Program-made: the position numbers and the translations under genes
Source of the DNA: Prosthecobacter sp.
Lineage (GTDB): Bacteria; Verrucomicrobiota; Verrucomicrobiia; Verrucomicrobiales; Verrucomicrobiaceae
Length of the DNA: 64,000 bases
Assembly: GCF_014879935.1 (NCBI RefSeq)
Contig: NZ_JACSRD010000198.1
Span: 1-64,000 of the forward strand
Direction of reading: 5' to 3'
Part shown: positions 10,947-18,731 of the stretch, in pieces
Layout: each line of letters starts with the position of its first letter
How positions within the stretch are numbered: position 1 is the first letter of the stretch
The notes under the pieces: model-generated
Database searches by the model: none
Told to the model about the DNA's origin: nothing
The model's input: the letters and a program-made list of their open reading frames with translations, nothing else

Positions 10947-11600
10947 ATGAGCTGCCCATCGCGCCTTCGTCTTCCCTCGCTGCTCGTCCTGGTCTTCGTT
11001 TCGTCCTGCCTCAGCAGTTGCGTCTTCCCACGCGACGGCGGTGTGGTCGGCCGTGCGGGGAAAAGGTTCTTCACCCACCAGGTGCCCACCGCCGCCCGCT
11101 TCGTCCACGGTCGGGCCATGAACCTCATCCGCGGCGACTCCTCGCGCGGCAGCTTCTGGTATGCCGATGACATGCGCGGGAAGCCCTCCGTCGTGATCAA
11201 TCTGGGCGAGCAGATGGTCTATCTCTTCAAAGGCGGCGAACTCGCCGGCGGCTCGCCGATTTCCTCCGGCTCAGAAGGCTACGACACCCTTCCTGGCAGC
11301 TACCGCACCCTGGAAAAGGACATCGACCACAAATCCTCCATCTACGGCGACTACGAGGACTTCGACGGCAATGTGATCTGGCAGAACATCGACAACCGCA
11401 AAGACCCGCGCCCGCCCGGCACGCGGTTCGAAGGGGCCAAGATGTACTACTTCATGCGCATTTACGGCGGCGTCGGCATGCACCAGGGCTATCTGCCCGG
11501 CTACCCCGCCTCCCACGGCTGCATCCGCCTCCCCGGACACATGGCCGAAAAATTCTACCACGAAGTCCACATCGGCACGCCCGTGAAGGTCGTGCCGTGA
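10947..11600 (+). CDS. L,D-transpeptidase (YkuD family) lipoprotein
   Basis: 217 residues. A hydrophobic N-terminus (about residues 8-24) ends in lipobox-like SSC/LSSC sites at Cys21 or Cys25, predicting a lipoprotein. The C-terminal half is a YkuD catalytic domain: GMHQGY, then a Ser-His-Gly-Cys-Ile-Arg signature with the nucleophile Cys192. Such enzymes make 3-3 peptidoglycan cross-links or attach proteins to peptidoglycan in the periplasm. It starts 44 nt after the giant surface protein but has its own promoter-like sequence. A paralogue lies at 25644-26315; the two share the DNRKDPRP stretch, the GAKM-Y-FMR segment and the catalytic block. Family assignment is firm; the choice between cross-linking and protein anchoring is not visible. 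Confidence 0.92.
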   Translation: MSCPSRLRLPSLLVLVFVSSCLSSCVFPRDGGVVGRAGKRFFTHQVPTAARFVHGRAMNLIRGDSSRGSFWYADDMRGKPSVVINLGEQMVYLFKGGELAGGSPISSGSEGYDTLPGSYRTLEKDIDHKSSIYGDYEDFDGNVIWQNIDNRKDPRPPGTRFEGAKMYYFMRIYGGVGMHQGYLPGYPASHGCIRLPGHMAEKFYHEVHIGTPVKVVP

Positions 11601-11699
11601 TGCCACAACGGGGCGCGGCGGAGAAGCAGACCCCGTCGCTCTCGCTGTTCAGAGTTTTCCTGTGGGGCCTTTGCCCGGCATTTTGTCCGAGAAAACGGA

Positions 11700-11729
11700 T
11701 TGCCAAAGTCAGGCTCTCTCGGGTAAAAA
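11700..11729 (+). promoter_or_regulatory. Putative promoter of beta-repeat protein gene, leaderless
   Basis: TTGCCA (11700-11705), an 18-nt spacer and TAAAAA (11724-11729). Eight nucleotides separate the -10-like box from the ATG at 11738, which supports that start over any upstream codon. Confidence 0.4.
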
Positions 11730-11737
11730 CCTCCGAA

Positions 11738-13330
11738 ATGAAACCCGCCGCCCGTTTCCTGAGGCTCGCCACACTCGTCGTGAGTTTCGGCGTGACCTCG
11801 CTTTCGGCACAGACCAGCGATCCTGTGGACGAACCAGCCGGTTCCACAGGTGGCCCTGTGTATGGCGGGACGCTGGCCATCAGCAGCCCCACCTGGTCTG
11901 GTGGCAACACGCTCGTGACAGGTCTCGCGCTCGCGCCGGACGCCACTCTTTGGGCACCCGTCAATTTTTCCGGCGTGAGCCTCGCGAATGGCAGCATCGT
12001 CCCCGCCATGGCCGGGGGCTACACCGGTGCCACCGTTGTTGCCAACCCGACGACCTCCACCAACCTGGTGGGCGGTGGCAGCACCGCCACATGGTTCGGA
12101 GGAGATCGTACCCTCACCACGAATGTCCTTTCCACCAGCGGTTCGACCCTGACCCTGTCGTCGGGCAACACCAACGCTACCATCTCGTTGGGGGCTTGGA
12201 CGGGTGCCACGCTGACCACAGGCGTTGACAACTCAACCAACGTCCTTTCCACCAGCGGCTCCACTCTGACCTTGGCTTCAGGCACAACCGCCATTCCCGC
12301 CACGTCGGGAGCCTCCACCGGCGCCACGTTGACGATCACAGGCTCGACAACCCCGACGAACGTCCTGATCAACGGTGGTGCCGGCACATTGACCCTCGCC
12401 AACTCCACGAACACCACGTCGTCCTCAGGGTCGCTGGTGCTAGGCTCTCCGGTCATCATCAATGGCATCAATTCCACCGCAGGGACCCTGACGCTGTCGC
12501 AGACTGGGGCCTCGGCCTTGACCGGCGGCACGGTGCTGGTCACCACGCAGAACATCGCCGCTGGCGGCACCCTCTCCCGGCCCCTGACCATCTCCAGTGG
12601 CACGGTTTCGCTGCAAAACGCCACCACGCTCAACAGCAGCCTCCAATTGCAGAACAACGCCACCCTCAGCGTCAATCTCGGCAACGGCGCGGCTGGCTCC
12701 GGTGGCAGCATCACCGTCGCTGGCGACGTGGTCCTCAGCGGCAACCTGGCCGTGGCAGCCCCTGCGAACCTTCCCGTCGGCTCGTCATTCGTCATCCTCA
12801 ACAAGACCAGCGCGGGCATCATCGCCGGGAGGTTTTCCGGACAGCCTCAGGGCAGCATCATCAGCCTCAGCGGCAACGACTTCGTCATCAGCTACACCGG
12901 CGGCGATGGCAATGACGTGACCCTCACCGCCCTTTCCAAGGCCCAGGCATGGAGGCAGGCGCACTTCGGCACCGTCGAGGAGACCGGTGCCGCTGCGGAC
13001 ACGGCTGATGCGGATGCCGACGGCATTCCAAACCTCATCGAGCGCGCCTGCCTTCTCGATCCCGCCGCCAGCAGCACCCTGCCCGTGAGCACCGCCCGTT
13101 CCGGAGCCAGTCTCGAATACAACTATCAGCGCAGTGTCGCGGCCGTGAACGCGGGCGACCTCTTCACTGTGGAATGGAGCGATTCCCTCACCGCCGCCAC
13201 CTGGAGCAGCATCGGTGTCACCCAGGAGGTGCAGAGCGACGACGGCACCATCCAAATCGTCAAAGCCACTGTCCCTGCTGGCAGCAAAGGTCAGCGCTTC
13301 ATCCGCCTCAAGATCACGCCCGCCCCGTGA
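11738..13330 (+). CDS. Secreted beta-strand-repeat protein, autotransporter-passenger-like
   Basis: 530 residues from the ATG at 11738, chosen because it opens a clear signal peptide (MKPAARFLRL, then a hydrophobic stretch ending S-L-S-A-Q); the frame is open upstream but without signal-peptide features. The mature part is Ser/Thr/Gly-rich with repeated beta-strand motifs; NVLSTSGSTLTL occurs twice, encoded by near-identical DNA around nt 12120-12160 and 12238-12280. A region resembling autotransporter-associated beta-strand repeats follows (about residues 200-390). The C-terminus has a D-A-D-A-DGIPNL motif also seen in the giant upstream protein, and a final beta-rich domain. No outer-membrane barrel is evident, so it is probably secreted or exported by another route. 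Function unknown. Confidence 0.75.
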   Translation: MKPAARFLRLATLVVSFGVTSLSAQTSDPVDEPAGSTGGPVYGGTLAISSPTWSGGNTLVTGLALAPDATLWAPVNFSGVSLANGSIVPAMAGGYTGATVVANPTTSTNLVGGGSTATWFGGDRTLTTNVLSTSGSTLTLSSGNTNATISLGAWTGATLTTGVDNSTNVLSTSGSTLTLASGTTAIPATSGASTGATLTITGSTTPTNVLINGGAGTLTLANSTNTTSSSGSLVLGSPVIINGINSTAGTLTLSQTGASALTGGTVLVTTQNIAAGGTLSRPLTISSGTVSLQNATTLNSSLQLQNNATLSVNLGNGAAGSGGSITVAGDVVLSGNLAVAAPANLPVGSSFVILNKTSAGIIAGRFSGQPQGSIISLSGNDFVISYTGGDGNDVTLTALSKAQAWRQAHFGTVEETGAAADTADADADGIPNLIERACLLDPAASSTLPVSTARSGASLEYNYQRSVAAVNAGDLFTVEWSDSLTAATWSSIGVTQEVQSDDGTIQIVKATVPAGSKGQRFIRLKITPAP

Positions 13331-13488
13331 TTGGCGGACGCCTGTCATCCCGGTGGAGGCGAATGAATGGATGAGGACACGAGTCAGATGGGGCCAGCCT
13401 CTCCAGAGGTGACAGTGACAGCCGGGTTCCTTTCGCTCGTCAGCCTGCATTCTGCCCACCTATTCAGAGCACGCAGTCATCGGCAGAC

Positions 13489-13559
13489 GTTGGAGTCCAG
13501 CCTTCAGGCGACCCGAACGTCTCCCAGCCTGCGGATCGGCTGAAAGCCTGGACTCCAAC
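13489..13559. repeat. Inverted repeat, about 21-nt arms
   Basis: Left arm 13489-13509, right arm 13538-13559. The outer 12 bases GTTGGAGTCCAG and CTGGACTCCAAC pair perfectly; the inner parts pair imperfectly. The 28-nt interior includes a Cys/Gly-codon-like GC-rich stretch with no gene. Resembles a small non-autonomous REP/MITE-type element. Confidence 0.7.
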
Positions 13560-13617
13560 TCCGAAGAGACGCACACTGTCTTTGTCAGCTCCCGCCAGGA
13601 ACCTGCGCGGGAACTCA

Positions 13618-13868
13618 GCGCCAACGGCGCGGCATTCCTCAGCCCAGGGGTGAAACCCTGGTTGTGCAAGATGCCACCGTGCATACCGAGTTCGGTGAAG
13701 CCCTGAAAGGGCGAAACTCGTCTCAGGATGGCCTTGGCGAATGGAGGGTGGCAGCGGGAGCACAGTGTCGAGTGCCGCCCTTGCAGGGCTGGGTTTCATC
13801 CCCTCCTGCCGACCGCTCACGAAACCCAGGATTTCATCCTGGGCTCAGGAGTTCCGCGCCGTTGGCGC
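13618..13868. repeat. Composite nested inverted repeat (REPIN- or MITE-like)
   Basis: Outer arms 13618-13661 and 13825-13868 are reverse complements with few mismatches; the outermost 15 bases (13618-13632 with 13854-13868) pair perfectly. Each arm itself contains a hairpin: CCAGGG/CCCTGG at 13644-13661 and CCCAGGAT/ATCCTGGG at 13825-13843. Two further hairpins lie inside: GCCCT/AGGGC at 13700-13712 and GCCCT/AGGGC at 13777-13789. The four hairpins in mirror order give a roughly 250-bp palindromic element. Confidence 0.75.
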
Positions 13869-13902
13869 TCCTACAGCGAACATCATTGCTGAACTCCCAC
13901 CG

Positions 13903-16900
13903 CTACCGCTTTGCTTTGTTCGCGATGGCTTTGTAGTAGCTCTCAATCGCGGCGCGGTATTCGGGGGCGGCTTCGCTGCGGGTGGCTTCGGTGAGGTCGT
14001 CGGCCATCTTTTGCGGCAGGTGGCCCCAGTCGCCGTTCACCAGCACGGTGATCTGGCCCAGCACGCCGTCCTTGAGCTGCGTGGCCTGATTGCCGCCCTC
14101 GGCGGATTGCGCCTGGGTGTTTTGATTCTGCTGCTGATTCTGCGCCATCTGCTGGGAAGGCTTGGAGCCGGGCGTCTGGCCGTTGTTGCGGGAGTCGGCC
14201 ATGCTCTGCTGCTGGGCCTGCTGCGCGTCGTTGAGGGAGTTCTGCGCCTGTTGTTGCTGTCCCTGGCCCTGCTGCTGTTGCTGCTGGCCGTTTTGAGCCT
14301 GCTGCTGGCCGCCCTGCATCGGATGAAGCTGGGCATCGAGCTGATCCAGCGCCTGGGCGAGCATCTGGCCCTGCAATTGTTCGAGAGGCGAGGCGAGCAT
14401 GGGCGGCGAGGTCGCGCTGGCGGTCGCTTCGGCGGCTTTCGCGGCCTGGGCGGCGCTGGCCTGGCTCTGCTGCGCGGCCTGGGCGTTCGGTTGTGGATTC
14501 GCCTGTTGGGCCTCGGCCTGTTGACCGGCCTGCTGGAGCTGGTTGCTGGCCTGCGCGATCTGCTGCGCGGCCTCTTTCTGCCCAAGACGCTGCTGGTGGC
14601 GTGACACGCGGGCGAGGTCATTGGCCGCCTGCTTCTGCGCCATGCCATTCTGCACGGCCTGCTGCGTTTCCTTGGAGACAGCCTGCTCCGCCTGCTGCGC
14701 GGTGCCCTTCGCCGTTTCCGCCAGCGCCTTCTGCATGGAAGGATTCTTTGGCAATTCCTTCTCCAAGGCCTCCAGAACGGCCTGCGGGTTCTGCTTCGCA
14801 TCCTGCGCCATCTGCGCGAGCTGCTGCGCACGCTCATAGGCCTCGTCCAAAGGCTCCTGCACGCCGAGTTCCTGCTCCATCTGCTGCATGGCGGCCTTTT
14901 CGGCGTCGGTGAGTTCCTGGCCCTGCTCCATCTTCTCGATGTTCTGGGCGAGCTGCTGCAAGGCCTGCGCGGTCTGCTGCTGCGCATCGGCCGCGGCCTG
15001 CAGATTCTGGGCCTGTGGCTGGCTTTGGGTGGCCTGGGCGGCCTGTTTGAGGTTCTGCGCGATCTGCGGCGACTTCTGCTGCATCTGCGCCAGTGCCACA
15101 TCCGCCACGCGGGCCATCGCGGCATCCGGCTTCTTCGCCAGATCGGCCGCATTGGCCTCCTGACGCAGCGCTGCCTGCAAGGCTTCCATCTTCTCCGCAT
15201 TTTCGGCGGCTTCAGGTCGCAGCTCCTGCGCCTTCTGCGCCACCTGATCGACAGGTTTCTCGGCTTTCGCCTCATTCGCGGCGGTTTGGGTCTCCTGCTG
15301 CGTCGTTTTCAAGTCCTCGGCCACGCGTTTCATCATCTCGCTGACTTCCGGGGTCATCGCGGCCAGTTGGGCGCGTGCGGCGTCGATTTGCGGCTGCAAC
15401 TGCTCCGCGAGTTGATTTGCCTTCATCTGCGCATCCGCCGTGGCCTGCTGGGCGGGCTGGTTGTTCAATTCCTGACCCGCTTGTTGCTGCGCGGCCTGTT
15501 GCGCGAGCTGCTTGTTCTGCTCCGCCGCGTTGCGTGACGCATCGCTGGCCTGTTGCGCGACCTGACGCAGGTTGTTCGCGGCCTGTGGATCGGTCTTCTG
15601 CATTTCCTCAGCAAGACGGGCGCGATTGATCTTCTCCGGGAGCTGCTGGAGGGCCTCGGCGGCGGCTTTAGCCTGCGCGGCGGTCTGTGTCAGATCCTGC
15701 TGATTCTGAGGACGCATGGCCTCTGCCTGCACGGACTCCAACGCCTGCGCGGCTTCCTGTGCCAGCGCGTCCGCCTCCAGCGCACGGGTGGCCTGGGCGA
15801 GCTGCGTGGCCTGGTCCTTCACTTGCTGCATGGCCTTCTGGGCCTCGGAAGGCGGTGCGTTCGACTTGCGGGCCTTTTCTGCTTCTTCTTGCGAGGGAAG
15901 GGGAAGCTGGCGGGCCTCCGCCGTCTGCCGGGCGAGTTCATCGGCGGCACGGCTGGCGCGGTTCATGTCGAGCGCGGCCTGATTGTTCGTCAGCTGGTTC
16001 TGCTCCCGCAATTCCGCCTGGTCCTGGAGCTGTTTCGCAGCCTGGGCGAGCTGCTGCTGCGCTTTTTCGGCCGGCGTCATGCCATCGCGGTCGTTGCGTT
16101 TGTTCTGACGCGGATCACGCGCGGCATTCTCCGCCACGGCGAGCGTGTTCTTCGCTTCTTCGAGCTTCGCGAGCGCGGGATTCTCCTGGCGGGCGAGCTG
16201 TTCACGCCGTTGCGTGGCCTCGTTCGCCAGTTGTTCGGCGATGTTGCGTGAAACATCCGCCGCCTGCTGCAAACGACCGCGCAGGTTGTCCGACGCGCCA
16301 TAAAGATGCTCCGGACTCTTCGTCTGGTCCGCCTTGTCGAGGCTGCTGGCGAGATCGTTCGAGGTGTCGTCGAGCTGGCGGTTCGCGTTTTCGATCTGGC
16401 CACGGTAACGGCCGCGCTGCGTGTCATCGATCTGCTGCATGTCCTTTTGCAGCGTCTTGGTCTGCGCCATGAGCGCGCGCTGCTGCTCCTGCCACTTCGG
16501 CCGCTGGTCGGCGTCACGATTCGCCTGCAAGGCGTTCTCCGTGAGCATGCGTGACTGCCGCTGCAACTGCTGCGCCTCCTGCGCGGCGATCTTCGCCGTG
16601 GTCTCGCCGGCGAAGGCGCGTGCGGCGTCGGCGATCATGTTTGCCTGGCTGTGCGCCTCATGGGCGGCCTTCTTGATCGTCTCGGGGTTTTCAATCGCAT
16701 CCGCGTTGAGCTTTTCCATCTCGGCGATGTTCTCGCGGCGCATCTGCGCGAGGCGTTCGCCCAGGAGCTGCGTCTCCGACGCGTCGAGCTGGTTCGGCGC
16801 GTCGCGTGCGGCGTCTTTGAGGGCCTTCCAGAGATCATCCGCCTGCGCCTTGACCTGCTCAAACTTCTCCTGGGCGCTGGCGAGCGCGTTCTCGGCCTCG

Positions 16901-18579
16901 TTTTTGGCGGCATTGGGGTCTTTGCGGGCGTTCTTCTCCGTCTTCCGCACTTTCTCGATGTCCTTCACCAGCTCGCGAGTCTGCTCGTTGAGCCGTTCGG
17001 CCTTCTGGGCCAGCCGGCGTTGGGATTCCGCCCAGTCACGCTGACGTGGATCGATGGTCTGTTCGAGGACGATCACGCGCACGGGCGGCGATTCGGCCTT
17101 CTGTCCCTTCAGATCGATGGCGATGAGCTTCACGAGCAGGGCGTCGCCCGTTTTAACCCCGAGCGGTGCCAGCGGAATGAGGCTCTGCACTGGCGCTTCT
17201 TTCGCCGCCTTCGTGACCTGCACTTCACGCTCGCTCCAATCGGCGCCATTGATCGCGTGGGCGATCTTCACGGCGCTGAGGCCGACATCGTCGGAGGTGA
17301 TGCCCGCCAGACGCACGGCCTCGTCAGGCAGCAGTTCGATTTGTTCCGCCGGCTCGTTGATTTGCGCGAGAGGCGGCAGGTCTGGAATCGTGGTGATGCG
17401 CCACGGGGTGCTCTCGTCGTTGGTGAAGCCGCTTTCCTCCGACTTCAGCGCGATCTGCCACGACGCGTGCTCAGCCTTGATGGCGATGTCGGCGGTGAGC
17501 AGCCCGTTCGCGTCGGTTCCGGCGGCCACCTTGGTCTTTTCCGGCAGGTCTGGATTCAAAAAGACATCGCTCTCTGTGACGGGCTGGTTGGTCTTGAGCG
17601 CGAGCCTGATGGTGGAGCCGTCGAGCGCTTCGAGATCGCCGTGATCCTCGGTCACCTGGGTTTCCTTGGCTCCGGTGTAGGCCGGTGGAACGATGGTTTT
17701 GATGAATTCCGTCACGCGTGGCCGTGCGCGGGCGCTGAGCGTGCGCCATGGGCTGATGGCGTCACCCGCATGGATGCGATAACGGACGTCCGCCTGTCCG
17801 ACGGGCAGCACGCCTTCGAAACGGGTGGTGCCGACGGCGGAGAGTTCGTTGCGGCGTGGCTTCGAGCCTTCGGTTTGCAGTTCGAGCGTGGCCACGTCCG
17901 GCATCGGGCCTTCCGTTTCGATGACCAGCGGCACTTCAGAACCAATCGGGGCGAGCGCATCTGCCTTCGCAGGCTCCAGGATGCGGATTTTCACTGACGC
18001 AGGACGTTCCAGGTTCGCGAAGGGCAGGGCAGCGCGGGCCAGGAAGCCGGCCATGTGCAACCCAGGCACCAGGAAGAGAACCAGCACCAGCACAACCACA
18101 GCGCCGACGCCGATGAACCACGGTTTGAGCGCCCGCGTGGGCAGCTTTGCCTTCCAGTCGATGCCCTCGACGGCAGCGGCGACATCGTCCTGAAGCTTTT
18201 CACGGAACTCGATGGAGTCCTTCACGCTCGCACCATCATGCGGGTCGGCGAGCTCGACCGCAGCGAGAAGGCGCTCATGCAGCGCGGGTTCGACGGTCTC
18301 GATGAGTTTCGCCGCGCCTTCTTTGCCCTTGGATTGAGCGATGAAGCGCCAGGCGAGCCGCCATGCGGCATAGACGGCGCCACCATAGACGGCCAGCGTG
18401 AGCCACGGGCGCAAGCCGTCCGGCATGAACCACGCACGATCGAGCAACGCGATCAGCGTGAATGCGGCAAGGGCCACGACAGCGCCAGCGAGCAGCGCAC
18501 GGGCTTGCAGCAGGAACTGTCGGCGCAGACGGAAGCGTTCGAGAGCTTCGTGCGTGGCGGGGCGTAGGGCGAGGTTCAT
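13903..18579 (-). CDS. DUF4175-like membrane protein with very long Gln/Ala-rich coiled coil
   Basis: 1558 residues. Three hydrophobic segments (about 27-50, 57-79 and 152-172) are followed by a beta-rich, presumably periplasmic region (about 190-490), then about 1000 residues of heptad-rich, Gln/Ala/Glu/Lys-dominated coiled coil, ending in a short ordered tail (L-V-N-G-D-W-G-H). The layout matches DUF4175-type proteins, which in other bacteria are often near MoxR ATPase and DUF58 genes; none is adjacent here. The coiled-coil part becomes a low-complexity Gln tract near residues 1440-1520. A divergent P-loop ATPase gene starts 152 nt away and is the only obvious potential partner. Family assignment is moderate; the role is unknown. 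Confidence 0.75.
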   Translation of the reverse strand: MNLALRPATHEALERFRLRRQFLLQARALLAGAVVALAAFTLIALLDRAWFMPDGLRPWLTLAVYGGAVYAAWRLAWRFIAQSKGKEGAAKLIETVEPALHERLLAAVELADPHDGASVKDSIEFREKLQDDVAAAVEGIDWKAKLPTRALKPWFIGVGAVVVLVLVLFLVPGLHMAGFLARAALPFANLERPASVKIRILEPAKADALAPIGSEVPLVIETEGPMPDVATLELQTEGSKPRRNELSAVGTTRFEGVLPVGQADVRYRIHAGDAISPWRTLSARARPRVTEFIKTIVPPAYTGAKETQVTEDHGDLEALDGSTIRLALKTNQPVTESDVFLNPDLPEKTKVAAGTDANGLLTADIAIKAEHASWQIALKSEESGFTNDESTPWRITTIPDLPPLAQINEPAEQIELLPDEAVRLAGITSDDVGLSAVKIAHAINGADWSEREVQVTKAAKEAPVQSLIPLAPLGVKTGDALLVKLIAIDLKGQKAESPPVRVIVLEQTIDPRQRDWAESQRRLAQKAERLNEQTRELVKDIEKVRKTEKNARKDPNAAKNEAENALASAQEKFEQVKAQADDLWKALKDAARDAPNQLDASETQLLGERLAQMRRENIAEMEKLNADAIENPETIKKAAHEAHSQANMIADAARAFAGETTAKIAAQEAQQLQRQSRMLTENALQANRDADQRPKWQEQQRALMAQTKTLQKDMQQIDDTQRGRYRGQIENANRQLDDTSNDLASSLDKADQTKSPEHLYGASDNLRGRLQQAADVSRNIAEQLANEATQRREQLARQENPALAKLEEAKNTLAVAENAARDPRQNKRNDRDGMTPAEKAQQQLAQAAKQLQDQAELREQNQLTNNQAALDMNRASRAADELARQTAEARQLPLPSQEEAEKARKSNAPPSEAQKAMQQVKDQATQLAQATRALEADALAQEAAQALESVQAEAMRPQNQQDLTQTAAQAKAAAEALQQLPEKINRARLAEEMQKTDPQAANNLRQVAQQASDASRNAAEQNKQLAQQAAQQQAGQELNNQPAQQATADAQMKANQLAEQLQPQIDAARAQLAAMTPEVSEMMKRVAEDLKTTQQETQTAANEAKAEKPVDQVAQKAQELRPEAAENAEKMEALQAALRQEANAADLAKKPDAAMARVADVALAQMQQKSPQIAQNLKQAAQATQSQPQAQNLQAAADAQQQTAQALQQLAQNIEKMEQGQELTDAEKAAMQQMEQELGVQEPLDEAYERAQQLAQMAQDAKQNPQAVLEALEKELPKNPSMQKALAETAKGTAQQAEQAVSKETQQAVQNGMAQKQAANDLARVSRHQQRLGQKEAAQQIAQASNQLQQAGQQAEAQQANPQPNAQAAQQSQASAAQAAKAAEATASATSPPMLASPLEQLQGQMLAQALDQLDAQLHPMQGGQQQAQNGQQQQQQGQGQQQQAQNSLNDAQQAQQQSMADSRNNGQTPGSKPSQQMAQNQQQNQNTQAQSAEGGNQATQLKDGVLGQITVLVNGDWGHLPQKMADDLTEATRSEAAPEYRAAIESYYKAIANKAKR

Positions 18580-18731
18580 GAAGTGAGGGGGCTTAACGCG
18601 GCTCAGAGGAGCATGTTTTCCGTCGCAGGAAAGATGTCAGCGATGCAAAAAACTTACTTTGTGGAGTCTTGGGATTGGCATAAATATCAGCTAAACCGTC
18701 CCGATTTCAGAACGCTGAAACCCGATTCGTT

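Larger units (their letters stand above)
13331..13902. other. Gene-free region filled with inverted repeats
   Basis: 572 bases between the stop of the beta-repeat protein and the 3' end of the large coiled-coil gene. I see no credible gene. The left third (13331-13480) has no recognisable structure. The rest holds two separate inverted-repeat elements, listed separately. Short reading frames across it are interrupted by palindromes and look fortuitous. Confidence 0.7.

Noticed and set aside
13489-13868. Possible CRISPR array.
   Set aside because: The palindromes differ from each other in sequence and spacing, and there are no equal spacers or cas genes.
14200-14600. Direct repeats rich in CTGCTG/GCCTGG as a possible tandem-repeat locus.
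   Set aside because: They are the codons for the Gln/Ala-rich coiled coil, in frame and without constant unit length.
15553-17997. Plus-strand frames of up to 448 codons opposite the coiled-coil gene.
   Set aside because: Complement of repetitive Gln/Ala/Glu codons; no start context and no recognisable domain.
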